A stretch of DNA of 64,000 nt. Origin: Cristatella mucedo (taxonomy: Eukaryota > Bryozoa > Phylactolaemata > Cristatellidae). The stretch covers positions 6,570,001-6,634,000 of the forward strand of contig WPIO01000002.1 of assembly GCA_009760855.2 (NCBI GenBank), written 5' to 3'. The notes beneath the pieces were generated by a model that was not told the origin of the DNA, ran no database searches, and saw only the letters and a list, made by a program, of their open reading frames with translations. Position numbers and translations under genes: made by a program. The stretch's first letter is position 1, and each line of letters opens with the position of its first letter. This document shows positions 51,320 through 62,879 of this stretch, piece after piece.

Positions 51320-53500
51320 CGGAGTGGTGGGTTTGACGAATTACCGCAATCCACCGCAATCCATTCTAATTAGGCTAGCAACAACCAGACGTAAGCGTTG
51401 CTGAGCTCAAATTTTGCGCTGATATTGTAGTACACGTTCGAATTTATCTGTCCACCAAATTTCATATCGCTTCGCGCACGCGCACTTATGCAAATGAGCT
51501 TTGACGCCGGTCGCCTGTACCGCAATCCACCGTAATCCATTCTAGTTCTCGTCAAATCCACCCCAAATCTGCTGCGAACAGCTCCAAAAAGTCTGGAGTA
51601 TCAAACTACGCTACGCGTAAAATGTACTCAGAAAATTTCGCGCGATTCCGCTCACGCGTTCTTACGAAGTCCACTGAAATAAAATTGCAGTGGCCTAGGC
51701 CAATACTACAATCCACCGCAATCCACTGCATTCCACCATGCTACGAAAGAAATCCTGATCGAAAAGCTCCTTCTGTGATTGCATAGGACAGCACCCTCTG
51801 CGATAATTGCATTACAAAATTTCACTTGCATTGGCACAGCCGTTCTCGTGCAATGCGGTGCAATTGATTGCCATTCTCGTGCAATGCGATGCAATCGACT
51901 GCAGTAGCCAGGGCCAATACCGAAATCCACTTCAATCCACAGAATCCACCGCATACAAAATCGAAATACATTGCGCCGAGCTCCAGTTTGTATTGCATAT
52001 TAAAGTGCACCGCGCTGTGTGCATAACCACGTAAAATAACAAAAATTGTGCAGCCTCGTACTGTGACAATGGGCGGTAATTGCCTGAATTGACCTGGAAA
52101 ACTACCGCAATTCACCCTATTCCACTGCAAATCATCCTCAAATCGTCATTTCGAAGCTCTAATTGAATTGCATAAAACTTAGTTCCGAGGATAGGACTAG
52201 ACTTAGTTCAAAGTGCATCCACAAAATTTTGCTTCATTGTGCACACGCGTTCTCATACAATTAATTGCAATCGACTGCAACGACACGGTCCCATACCCCA
52301 ATCCCCCGAAATCTGCTGCAATCTGCTACACAGCGACCAGAACGCGTACACTAGAGGCTCTAATTATAATTGCACGCTGCTCTACTCTTCGGTTATTGTG
52401 TACTTGCATTGCATAACTTCACTGTAATTGCCTCGGCCATTCTGCAGGAATGCACTGCAATCGACTGCAACTGCCCGGGCCAGTACGTCAATGTACCGCA
52501 ACCCGCCGAAAAACGACCAGAATACGTACACTTTAAGCTCTAATAGTGATTGCACGTTGCTCGAATTTTTGGTTATTGTGTAATCCCACAATTTCACTAC
52601 AATTGCCTCGATCATTCGGCAGCAATGCACTGCAATTGACTGCAAGGGCCCGGGCCAATACCTCAATTTACAGCAATCTGATGCAAAATGCACTGAAATC
52701 AGTTTCGCAATGCTTCAATTTATAATGCATGTTACAAAGCACACTAGTTAAAGTCAAACACATGATTTTAAGCAATTGCGCCCGTACAATCTCGGGCAAT
52801 GCATGGCAATCTACGGCAACGGCTCGGCTCGAAGCAGCAATCCACTACAATCCGTAGCAAGTTGACACTAAATTAGCTGCACAAAGTACCGATTGTCATC
52901 GCATTTCACATTTCTTTGTGCTAAAAGTGAAATCGCAGGACTTTCAAGCTATTTTGCCCTTTAATCGTCAACAATACACGGCAATTGACTGCAATGGCAG
53001 GAACCAATACCGAAATCCGTGGCAAATCGACGAGAAATCGGCTGTGCCAAGCTCCAATTCTCATTCCACGTAACATCTCACTGTGTGCACACATACCTTC
53101 AACCAGCTCTGACCGTTCGATCTTGGGCAATGCATGGCAACATACGGCAATGGCCTGGGCAAATACGGCAATCCATTATGGTCCATCGCAAATCACTGGA
53201 AAGTGACTGGGCCAAGATCAAATATATCTTACCTGTCACAGCCAACTGTGTTGAAAGTGCAATCAAATCCTTTCAACCAATCTCGCACGTACAATCATAA
53301 GCAATGAACGGCAATCGATGGCAATTTCCTCGGCCAATACCCCAATTCCCGGCGAATTGAAGAGAAATTGGCAGCCCAGAAGCCTCAATTGTCATTACAT
53401 ATAACATTCCGCTGAGTCCAATGTAAAACCGTGGAAATTTCAAGATTCTTTGTTTGTTAACTGTCAGCAATGCACGGCAATCAATGCGTGTCTCCGATGC
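51320..53500. repeat. Degenerate tandem array, about 180-bp units
   Basis: A shared core (gggccaatacc followed by caatccaccgcaatcc) recurs at 51343, 51519, 51706, 51919, 52103, 52295, 52485, 52660, 52834, 53009, 53165 and 53339. The spacing is 156-213 bp, mostly 174-190. Each unit also carries gcaatcgactgcaa before the core and an agctccaatt-type stretch after it. The units are strongly diverged, so it is an old satellite-like array. Minus-strand translation of several units gives related peptides around V-L-A-x-A-x-AVDC, a by-product of the DNA repeat. Confidence 0.85.
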
Positions 53501-53743
53501 TAAAGATGCATCTATGGCACCCAACGGATCAGCGAAAAGAGAGCAAAATTCTCACACCGACGCACTAGACAAGCTTTGGCGTGGCTCCTTAACACCCAGC
53601 TGAACGTATGCACCGGTTTCAGCTCCCTCGTGTCATCGTACTCGGCGGTGGGTACTCGTTGGCTCCCCCCCGTCCGGCTCTCTGCCTGTGCGGACGCTCT
53701 AAGCTTAAAGAATTGGCAAGCGAGCATTTTATTTTTTCTTTAA

Positions 53744-54043
53744 AGAAGCCAAAAATGCCGCCTCCATCGGCACCTACGCTGCATTGGGCTGAGAACGCGC
53801 CGTTTCTGCTGCAAAAAAGCCAACGAGTTTAAAGAGTTCGAAGAGTTTTCGTTTACCGTCGCGGAGACGCTAGCGAGGCTTGCCGGTCGGCGCACACTCG
53901 ATGCAAAGTTTCGCGGTCGGCCTCCAAAGGAGGCCACGCGGCCGCCACCGGCACAGTTCGCGCTAAGCGACCTCGCTGAGCGCGAACTTCGAGGAGGCCT
54001 TGGCTTGAGGCAACCACGCGCAGCGCAGCTGGCGGAAACGTAA
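53744..54043 (+). other. Possible unassigned exon in a GC-rich patch
   Basis: The acceptor-like ttttttctttaaag at 53730-53743 is followed by about 99 open codons without an ATG. The peptide includes FKEFEEFSFTVAETLARLAG and FALSDLAERELRGGLGLRQP. It ends at a donor-like ggaaac|gtaagc near 54041. No domain is recognised, and the minus strand is also partly open, as CpG-rich sequence often is. A neighbouring exon was not found. Confidence 0.25.
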
Positions 54044-54184
54044 GCGCAGCAGCAGTCCGCCTGACTTCGCCTATTTAAATAGTCCCTATTTAAAGTCCCT
54101 TACATCCTCAGGGGCCGACGGCCGACGCTCCTACGACTACTTGCCGATCTGCACCAGAGTGCTGTGGCTCGGCGACGATGAAGG

Positions 54185-54668
54185 CTGTTGGTACAACAGA
54201 CCTGCGCCTTCCTGTCAGATCTACTCCACCTCCAGGCTAAGCATCGTACCGCTCGCTTTTCGGAATCTAACTGTTTAACTACACCTCGTACAAACCTCAA
54301 ATGCTTTGGAGATCGTACCCTTGGTTCGCAGGCTCTCAAAGCCTGGAACTCACTCCAGACTTTCGCCACGACATCTCCTGACTTGTCCACATTCAAGAAA
54401 AAACTAAAAACGCATCTATTTGTGGTAGCATATAGTGGGTCCCTGCGATTCGTCCTGTATGTGCTTATGAGTGCAAACACTGTTGCATGCTGCCACTAAC
54501 CGCACTTGCATGCTGACCTTGTGCATGTCACCACTAACCATATTATTCTTGTTGCTTATTGAGCATGCTACCACTAATCATTTGATCGTGCTTCCTTTGC
54601 CGCAATTGTAAAGCGCCTAGGAAGAGATTGAGTTTTCTGAGGATCAAATTTATCATTATTATTATAAT
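54185..54668 (+). mobile_element. LINE-A copy, 3' 480 bp
   Basis: Encodes the C-terminal stretch (PRTNLKCFGDRTLGSQALKA then WNSLQTF). It carries the usual spacer and a tail ending in attattattat near 54650-54665. Confidence 0.82.
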
Positions 54669-55587
54669 TCCTCGCCACTCCAGGCCAACTTAGGCGCCAA
54701 AACCATGTGGAGAAAGCTGAAAGTTTAATCGTTTCGGGAGCCTTCGCTAGAAACCCGCTAACAATCAATCTCAATCATTTGAGAAAGTTTAACATGTGCG
54801 TAAGTATGGCACTCGGTCTTTCGCACCGAGGTTTGGATGCTTTTAATAAGCGGCGGCTGCAGTCCGTTGATCGTTTTAATGGACGCTTGCGGTCCCTTCG
54901 CCGGGAACATGCTGTCAGCCCAGACTACAGCGGGGGAGGGGGAGGAGGGTTTGTAGCCAAAGCCCAGCACGGGAGGGGTGGGCGGGGATCTTTGGTATTC
55001 TTTTTAGAACGATCGTCACGTGCAAATGGATGTGTGCCGAAAAGTGATGTTCATTGCAATGGCAGCTAAAGATTTGGCCACAATCGGTGTAACCTGCTCC
55101 TGCTCTGCTACATCACCTGTTACTGAATCGGTTTCATTGTTGCGAACCATCACTGCATTCCGGGTGCAAAGTTTATAACGACGTTAGTGACTGCAATCAG
55201 GCTAATGCCATAAAATAAAGCTGCAGCACTCTCAGTTGGCTTCCGTGAGAGAGCGGCCTACATGTAGCCCTCCTCTGGTTGACAAAACCCTAGAGCTACG
55301 GAGTTGCAAGGACCGAAACATTTTTAAGTAAACTCGGTCAGCTGTCAAGTAGAGACGACAACCGAGTGCTCACGTAGCAAATTCAAACAGGGAATTTGGA
55401 ATTTGTACCATGGAATTTGTCCCATAGCTGCACGGAGCAAGGTCACGCTGGCTGACCCTCCCGCCAGGCTTGCCAGACTAGCCGAGGCTTGACGCAGCCG
55501 GCGGTAGCCAGCTGTCGGGCTGCAGTGAGCTGCGGCTGCTGCCGACGCGCTGTGACACTCCGAATAAAATATCAGCTGATCACTGAA
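54669..55587. other. No feature recognised
   Basis: A G-rich run (gggggagggggaggagggtt, near 54932) is present. No exon was recognised. Confidence 0.45.
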
Positions 55588-55732
55588 CATCCGCATCTGT
55601 ATAGCGGCAGAAGAGCCTTAACGGCTATCACTGCCGCTTGCAGTTGGCAATAAAGGATCGCCCAATGCACGATTCAAACCCATGACCTCGAAGATCGAGC
55701 ACCTTACCACCTGCACTATCGCGGCTACTGAA
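55588..55732 (-). mobile_element. SINE-1 copy
   Basis: Shows tgtatagcggcagaagagcc, cttgcagttggcaataaagg, a B-box complement (gattcaaaccc) and the A-box side ending near gcactatcgcggctac. Confidence 0.83.
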
Positions 55733-56474
55733 CTCCTAGCGCGAGATTCGGAGCGGCGAGGTTGACTAGAGGCTCATATCTCTGAGGCAATGCTCACCAC
55801 GGCACCTTGGTCGATTTACCGGTCCAAAAATATCCCAATTAAGTGCAAAAGAGCAGTGGAAGAGGCAGCAGAGGCAGTTTTCACTGTAGTCCCATCAGAC
55901 CCTCCTTTGCCTGTGGTGGTTTCATTCACCGCGACGGATCTAGCACGCCGTGACGGAAATTTCGGTGCTAAGTTCTGCACTTTATAAATCAGGTTTCGCG
56001 GACCCGTCGATCGTGCGGTTTTAGTGGGCATCGGAATCTTATACATTCGACTTCCATATCTGCTCGGCTTGCGATATCTTGGTGCTATTTCATTTCGCTA
56101 ACCTATGGTTTTGTTTGATTCTCGTTTTACCCCTATTGGACGCGGAGAGGCTGGCCTACATTTTTATCAAACAGTTAGAATGAGCACGCCAATATCTAAT
56201 AGTCGAAATGCCGCGTGCAACATTCTTATATTGCTGCATAGCTTTCGCACCGACACAAAGCGTTGAAGATTAGGCTGACGGTAGTGCCAAAGTCTTTCAT
56301 GCGCGCACGAAAATCCATGGCGGCAAGCGTTGAAAATGGAAACTATCTCACACAGCTGCTACAAAAGAAAGCGTGGCTGTAGAGAGACTAGCTAAGACAG
56401 TAGGCAGAATCGGACGCAGGCTCAGAGGCTGATATCAACTGGATGTCGCCCGGCCAGCACAGTGCACTCTCAGC
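55733..56474. other. No feature recognised
   Basis: Nothing recognised. Confidence 0.5.
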
Positions 56475-56675
56475 AGAAAATAATAATAATAATAATAATT
56501 CACTTGATAAAACGTCCTCAGAGAACTCAATCTCTCTCTAGGCGCTTTACATTTGCTGTAAAGTGAAATGCAATTGAATGGTAAGTAAAATCATGCTTGA
56601 AAAACAAACGAGATGAATAATATGGTTAGGGGTGACATGCACAGGGTCAGCATGCAAATGTAGTTAGAAAAGGCA
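56475..56675 (-). mobile_element. LINE-A 3' tail fragment
   Basis: Starts (plus-strand view) with (AAT)n at 56477-56498, then cgtcctcagagaactcaatc, gcgctttacatttgctg and the catgcttgaaaaacaaac spacer. Only the last 200 bp of the element are present. Confidence 0.82.
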
Positions 56676-57039
56676 TCCGCTACCATTAGCCATTGCCCTG
56701 CGGTGACCTAAGTGCACGCCTTCCGCTACAACAGCGGCGCAACTTCATAATAACAAAAGCAGCCTTTCAGTAGATTGAAATTAATCGCAAATTTCTTTAC
56801 TCTCTTTTTTAAGCTCCTTGCTACCTTGAAGTTTTTTTAGAAGAACAAAGGTCACATGCAATGCTGCAATAGCTCCAAAAACTGGGGTTTTGTCCTTGCT
56901 GCTTTCGAAAAATATATAATTGCCGTAGCATGGTTTTCCGATTATTGCTGTGACCCCGTATTTTTTTGGGTAAAATATTATGCTGTTCCTCTTACAAATC
57001 TCAAGAAGACTCAAAAGAAGCTATTTACAAAAAATAATG
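56676..57039. other. No feature recognised
   Basis: Nothing recognised. Confidence 0.5.
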
Positions 57040-57515
57040 TGTATCTACATGTGTAACTCCACAAATCCATAAAGACTATATGGGTGTTACGCAGGAGAGT
57101 TTTGTTTAGCGCACTCACAGCCTAAACGGCTTTTGGTACGCATTCGGTAGCCAAAAGACTTCATCACACAAAACAAAGAGAAAGTGGGAAGCATAGCAGA
57201 GTCAGGAGAGCAGTTGAGGTAGTGAATAGCATGGAAGTAGCGTTCAGGATCGCTGAAAAGGATGAGCCATAGTCGGCAGCAGGAGACTAGTTGTTGCTTA
57301 AAAATTGTGGAAGCGAGTTCCACAATCTAGTACCTGCAGAGCTAAAGCTTCTGCTGCCTATGGTCTTTAATCGGAGGAATTGAACCGCTAATTTATTGTC
57401 CATACATGACCTGAGGGCACGAGGAGGCTGAACTGGTGCAGTTCAGCTAGGTATTGAGGAGCCAAGCCTTGGCGGGCTTGTGGGTCAGCGTAAACATTTG
57501 CTACTGCATATAAGT
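57040..57515 (-). mobile_element. LINE-B copy, 3' part
   Basis: Shares the gaaagtgggaagcatagcag and ggatgagccatagtcggcag blocks and the cctaaacggcttttggtacg segment with the other copies. It starts at gtaactccacaaatccataa and ends near the lost reverse-transcriptase part at about 57515. Confidence 0.83.
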
Positions 57516-58264
57516 AGTGCCATACGCATTATTTTGGTGTCGAAATGTATTCGAGTTTTGGCTAATAAGTTCCGTACTTTGCTTATTTTCATCTAAATTA
57601 ATTTAAAACCAGTGTTTTATTCCATGATTCCAATGTCAACAATTGTTGAAGCTTTTTCATGCTGCGATTCGACGGCCAGCATTCTAGAGCCAACCAAGGA
57701 GCTGTGAAACAGGTTTTCGCTGAAAAAGAACGCAATGAGAATACACGAGGCAATACAAAATGCACTTATACAGCTTACCAAGCCGTGATCTACAGCAATC
57801 ATTGCGATCTATGGTAGTGCCTAACTTCGACAAAGTTGGCGTGCCATTTAAATCAAAGACCAAGCGTTATCATAAAATCGATTATGAGGAGGTCGTCATT
57901 CTAAAGATTACATGAATATTGGATCGGACGCCTGTTACAGAAATCCAAATGTCATTCAGGTGCTTAGTGTCTGAAGAGCAGAGAATTAGCCCTTGATTGG
58001 CTTGTTCTTTGCAATGTCAACAGTCTGGAGATCGGCAGTCATTCCTGCGGAAATCACTAGTGGATCTATTTTTCCCTCTGCAAGGAAGTTCATCGTGTCT
58101 TTAGCGTGGCAAGTGCAGGCTGAATCCCAGATTTGAAAACCTCTTTAGCCAGCTACATGCTATCTCGTTTTAGGCGTTATACATCTTTTTAATGAATGGT
58201 GTATTTCAATTGAGTCTACATTTAAGTCTACCCGTTTAAGACTTAACTATCAGCTATTGACTTA
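57516..58264. other. No feature recognised
   Basis: Nothing recognised. Confidence 0.5.
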
Positions 58265-58510
58265 ATAATAATAATACTAATAATGACAGTAAAACATTTG
58301 CACACGACCTTACGTAATTCGTTCTTTGCGCGCATGCACCTGCTTACACTTTGCCAGCTGCTTGCGTATGTTACTACCAATCATTTGGTAAAGCTTTCCA
58401 TACAGCATTTTCAAAGTGCCTAGAAAGACAATTAATTCATTGAGGGTACTATGGAAATGTATTATTATTCTTACCTAAACCTTTTTCTAGGCTTTTAACA
58501 TGCTTGAAAG
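58265..58510. mobile_element. Two LINE-A tail fragments facing each other
   Basis: The plus-strand tail (agtgcctagaaagacaatta, then attgagggtact) ends at attattattc near 58470. It is directly followed by ctaaacctttttctaggctt, the tail read on the minus strand. A further (AATAAT) tract stands at 58267-58285. The simplest reading is insertion of one tail next to another. Confidence 0.55.
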
Positions 58511-58529
58511 AAACCGTAGAATTGGAGTG

Positions 58530-58612
58530 ACAGAGAGATGTAGAGATAGACAGAGACGGAGGCGGAGACAGAGAGAGGGGAAAGGAGGGAGGAGAGGGGG
58601 AGAGAGAGACAT
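58530..58612 (+). repeat. Purine-rich tract (GAGA-like)
   Basis: Imperfect gagacagagagaggggaaag-type repeats of about 80 bp, downstream of the facing LINE-A tails. Confidence 0.8.
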
Positions 58613-59034
58613 GAGTCAGCGGGACAACTTCAAAAAGACGATTCACACTAATGATGCAAACCCAGTAAGGAATGGCGAGTAAAGCCACTTTTTGAATTAC
58701 GTATGATCATTGGATGTCTTGATGTCAGGCAACAGTGATTTTTATGCTCATTGATTACAGAAACTAAATGCACGTTATCCGATGACTTGAGATTGGTTCG
58801 AGTCATTGCTACGGCGACTACGGGCAGAGGAGCAGGCGCTACGAAGGCGTTCTGAATTAGCACAAGACTAATCCCAACTCTATTTAAGCGTACCGGCTAG
58901 AGCGGGAGGTTGGATGATTCCAAGAATCATGGTTTATGGTCAAATCCGCTGGCTATTAAGCTTCAGGCATGTTCCAGCTCAATATGAGGTTTTTGGTTAT
59001 GCAGACGTTAGTTTCTACGAAGTGCGAGATGGGT

Positions 59035-59245
59035 GAGTATATCAAGTAGGTACGACGCAACCTGGAAGTCAATTTTCTGCTTCACTGGAAGCCGGTACAT
59101 ATGGAGAAAAGTGCCGTAATATAGCAACAGCTATGGTACTCACACAAAAGACTCGAGTTTATCAGAAGCTATTATTTCGCACGCACCTTATTGCACCTGC
59201 ATCATGTGATTTAAGAAGTCTTGAGGCGAGTTGTCACAGCCCATC
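59035..59245 (-). mobile_element. Possible LINE fragment
   Basis: The block order cctggaagtcaattttctgc, ttcactggaagccggtacat, gccgtaatatagcaac parallels the LINE-A thumb region on the minus strand, but identity is low. It lies about 100 bp from the IAP stop codon and may be part of that gene's 3' UTR. Confidence 0.4.
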
Positions 59246-59342
59246 GATATTGCCTACTGAGCTACGTCCGACAGTCTGCATATATAGCCATAGATTTCGC
59301 CCAAGCATTGTGCATGCCTTGGATGTGAGAGAAATACGTGCT

Positions 59343-59536
59343 TTAGGACATATATGTTTTAATAGCGCCTTCATTATTGACCGTGCATACAGGGCATGTC
59401 TTCAAACCAGACGTACAAGAAATGCAACTGCACAGGTGGCCGCATGGCAGAAGGACGTACTGCGACCGCTGAGCATAGCACACCTTGCAGGTGCTGCGCT
59501 CCAAGATCTGTTCAGCTTTTTGTTCGCATGTGCCAT
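59343..59536 (-). CDS. IAP gene last exon: C-terminal RING finger
   Basis: The acceptor is tttaacttcag|atggca. The frame gives CEQKAEQILERSTCKVCYAQ then RSQYVLLPCGHLCSCISCTS then GLKTCPVC and ends IKTYMS with TAA. All eight zinc ligands are present (seven Cys, one His). The order and spacing match the IAP RING, not TRIM or RNF types. Confidence 0.9.
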
Positions 59537-60331
59537 CTGAAGTTAAAGGAAATATCATACGAGTCAGATGAACGAAAGTGATCACGAGCAAAGGCATCGG
59601 CCTGAAGATGATTTAGAAAAAAGCCACTATTATTTAATTTGGTATTCGCGTCAAGTCCACTAAGTGAATCCTAAACTGGGGAAACTTACAACTGAGACGC
59701 TAACAGTTTTTGACGCTTATTCTTTCTGATTTCTACTGCAACCCAGACGTTTCTGTAGCTCCTGTCCTCTTCGGTAACGATACTGCCTCTTCACGCATAA
59801 GCTGTTCATTACACGTCCTAGGCGGCTGGCTCTCCTTTTCACGGCCTCGCTCGTCGTGTTTTACTGCTTTTCTATCTCTAAAGGCTATCCTTTGATACAC
59901 TTTATTTAATGAAATGACCATTAATGGTGTGAAAACTCATCCAGTAAGCTTACTGAAGCGCCGGCCGTATTATGACTGCGAAGGGTAAAAAAGAGAGGCA
60001 CAACAAGATGCAAGATGCACCTTACTTAACATATTCAAAGCACATAGAATAAGAACACGCAGGAAAAACTAGCCACAAGCTTCGACACAAAAGGTCAAGA
60101 ATAAATTCTCTATGCAAAGCAGCCATAACATTGAACAGTTGGGGCACGACGAAAGCCCAGAGGACTTTGTAAGTAATAATAGCAATAATTGGTAATATTA
60201 ATAATAATAATTGGCTAAGCTTCAGCAAAGTCAAAACTCCCTAACTGGCTTATTTCTTTCTCTCTGCTCTCTTTCTGTATGCTCTCCCTTCCAATCTCTC
60301 CTTCTCAGTGCTCTCTCTCTGCAGTCTTCTC

Positions 60332-60409
<78 letters not shown>

Positions 60410-61959
60410 CTCGCTCTCTCTCTTTTTCTCTCTCCTTCTCTATCTATCGCTCTTTCTCTCGCTGCCTGTCTCTCGCTCTATGCTTGCAGCCTTTCCCTCA
60501 CACATCTTTCCTCTTCACCACACCTCACAAACTACTTGGGGGCCTATGTACCTAGTTCACTGGCCTATCTTTGAGCTGGAATAAGCTTTCTACCTCAATT
60601 TCAGTACAGGCTGCATTGATCCTACGCTGAAAAAGCAAAGTCAATGGTGCATGAGGCTAACGAAAGCAGGATCTGAGGTTTAAGCTTGCAAGTATGCAAG
60701 TATTTAGCGACAGTGGCAGCGTACGGGTATGTCACTGCAACCCAAGAAAGCCGGACGCAAGTGCAGCTAGATAGCACCGTACCGCTTCGGATCAGGTCCT
60801 TCAATGACGTGCACTGGTGCTTTGGGGCAGAGTCGTAGACTGCAATGTCTTTCGGTGCGTGAGCACTAGCACCGGATTCTACTTTCGCGTCAACTCTGAA
60901 TTGCAGTAGCTGCTCCTCTGGTCCTGGAAAGCACGAGCACATTACCTGCAGTTGGGCGAGTATGCTGAGGCTTGGGCAAAGATGCAGCGTAAGCTTGCAG
61001 ATCTCCGAGCTAAGCTGCCACTGCTAACAAGGACGGAGTGGGTGCAGCATCAACCTGGCCACATTAAGTCTTGTTTGTGCTAGCTGCTTCACTCGAGATC
61101 ACACTGAAATGGGCGATTCTGAAAGGCAGGAACACAATTGAACATTTATAGGCATTGACAGCTGGGACAGTTCTTTCTGTTTCCAGGAATGGCACCAGGA
61201 ATGCCCGGAACTGGCCACGGGAAGCCAGATGGCCAGCTAAGCGTGCTAAGCAGATGGTTGAAGATTTTTGCATGCCGATTGAGCCCCAAGATTTCGCTAG
61301 TGGGCGGAGAAACGTGCTTTGTTCATGCCTGTGCAAATAACCGACTAGAGGTACATATGCACAAGTATGTGCACACATAAGGACCTGTTCATGGCCGACA
61401 CTCTGAGGTTAAGTGAAGCTATACATTCGGGAACGCATACATATATATACACTAACAGACTAGAAGACAAAGGCATGCACAACCTCATACACCTTAACAC
61501 ACTTTGACTAATATGTATAGATCACATAAAGTTGCTGGCATGTGAAAGCAAAAATAGCTTACGGTATAAGCGACATGAAGGGCGAAACTATTTTACTTAC
61601 CGTTTGTAATGACCACGGGCACCTGACTGCCGCCAAGACTACTAACTAATAAATGAGACAACCATCTGTAAAGCGTGCCCACTTGTGAAAGAATATGCTC
61701 TCCTCACTAAGCAAGCTTATGGGTCTAACGAATTATGATTGAAGACCAGGAGGAAAGAGCCTACCTGAGGAGATAAAGCCACTGTTGCCGCTAGTAGCTG
61801 CCTCTGCTTTATGGACCGCTTCCACAAGCTGACGCCGACTGAGAGGCTCAACGTCTGCCTCTAGCAGGCTCTTTGCCACTTGATCAACCAGGTGAGAATT
61901 GAGACCCAGCTTTACCACTGCCGCGATTACATGAGCAGTATCGACACCCTGCCGTCGAC
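59343..61959 (-). CDS. Inhibitor of apoptosis protein, 3' end only (UBA-like + RING)
   Basis: This is the C-terminal part of an IAP/BIRC-type RING ubiquitin ligase, which in the family restrains caspases or other death effectors. Three exons join with phase-1 introns: 61765-61959 (UBA-like), 60783-60923 (linker) and 59343-59536 (RING and stop). The RING spacing is C-x2-C-x11-C-x-H-x3-C-x2-C-x6-C-x2-C, exactly that of IAP C-termini, and the protein stops five residues after the helix-like IKTYMS tail, as XIAP and cIAP do. The first exon seen begins with two bases of a split codon, so more exons lie upstream. The BIR domains that define the family were looked for up to 64000 and not found; they presumably lie beyond the edge. 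A RING protein with no BIRs cannot be excluded. It lies in the same orientation as AIFM1, upstream of it. Confidence 0.8.
60335..60440 (+). repeat. (CT)n microsatellite in an IAP intron
   Basis: A CT run of about 75 bp followed by an impure pyrimidine-rich stretch. It lies in the intron between the linker and RING exons; on the transcribed (minus) strand it is purine-rich. Confidence 0.97.
60783..60923 (-). CDS. IAP gene linker exon
   Basis: The acceptor is tgctttccag|gaccag and the donor is gaagcg|gtacgg. The 46 full codons include PEEQLLQFRVDAKVESGASA and end LKDLIRS. No domain is recognised. The call rests on clean splice sites and on phases that match both neighbouring exons; the variable spacer between UBA and RING in IAPs supports it. 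Confidence 0.6.
60924..61764 (-). other. IAP intron
   Basis: The intron between the UBA-like and linker exons. An open minus-strand stretch at 61064-61378 was considered as an extra exon, but it has no motif and the flanking exons already fit in phase. Confidence 0.45.
61765..61959 (-). CDS. IAP gene UBA-like exon
   Basis: The acceptor is cgtctctttcag|gtcgac and the donor is tcctcag|gtaggc. It encodes HVIAAVVKLGLNSHLVDQVA then KSLLEADVEPLSRRQLVEAV then HKAEAA. The pattern (V-x2-A-V-x-x-L/M-G, LV-x-Q, a loop, LVEAV-x-KAE) fits the three-helix UBA domain that IAPs carry just before the RING and use to bind ubiquitin chains. Confidence 0.7.
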
Positions 61960-62879
61960 CTGAAAGAGACGACGCGATTTTCAGTGGTGCGACATGCGAG
62001 AATGCGTAATGCGAGAGAGCAGTATGCTCAGTCAGTCAATGCCGAGCCAATGGACGAATGTGTATCTCGGTCGCAGGTGCAGCCACCAGAACCAGGGCAG
62101 GTTTGCGAGCGCTTCACTGCCTCTGAAGGCACCACTAGAAGCCGACAGTGTAAGCCGATCTGCTACTGAGAAGTATCTATGCTCAACCCGAACCGATATG
62201 GCTCGATGTTCGTGCGATGGCCACGTTATGACCCTTGGACGTTCGCTTGTGGACCAGCCATTGAATGATGGACCTTGATATACGTGTGTACGACTTTGCT
62301 CTCCGATGTAGCGTATTCATTGCCGGGTCCTGAGATAACGACACGTATAGAAGGGCCGGGAGAAGGTGGGTAACATGAGCTGGCTGTACACGTGGCGAGA
62401 GCATGCCCGAAAGAGGGCGAGTTGGCGAGTAGCGTGGCGGCCCTAGTGGGACCCTGGGGGAAGTCGAAATACACCTTTGAGACATTCGTGGGATTGCGGA
62501 TTTGTTCGGGAGCGCTCCGTCGGGTGCAAATCGCTTCTGCGTGCTCTATCGGTGTGGTATACGTCGTACGACCGACATTCAACACCAGGCATTAAGCCTT
62601 GCGTACTCATGCCGAGACCCACCCTGCCGACCCGTCCAGGGTCTGGTGCCGAATTCAACGGAGCCCGTAGCACTCGAAGACTTCGCTACCTTTGCCTTAA
62701 CGCGGATCGTTGAAAAAATACCAATTGCTGTGCAACTTATTGTGTCACTCGATGCCAGAGCAATTCAGTCTTTTCAAAGCCACAACCGAGGGACCTTACA
62801 GGCAGCGTTCGCCTGACGCCGTGTGCAGAAACAAAGGTTTGGAAAGCTACAGCAAGGGCCCCTTGCCTGTTTCTTGGTG
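61960..62879. other. No exon recognised upstream of the IAP UBA-like exon
   Basis: GC-rich and open in many frames around 62180-62820. No BIR pattern (C-x2-C ... H ... C) could be found on the minus strand. Confidence 0.45.

Noticed and set aside
51822..53130. Open frames with repeated AVDC-type peptides as a repeat protein
   Set aside because: The peptides follow the 180-bp DNA repeat, fall in different frames and are broken by stops.
61064..61378. Extra IAP exon
   Set aside because: Open on the minus strand but without motif; the UBA-like, linker and RING exons already join in matching phase without it.
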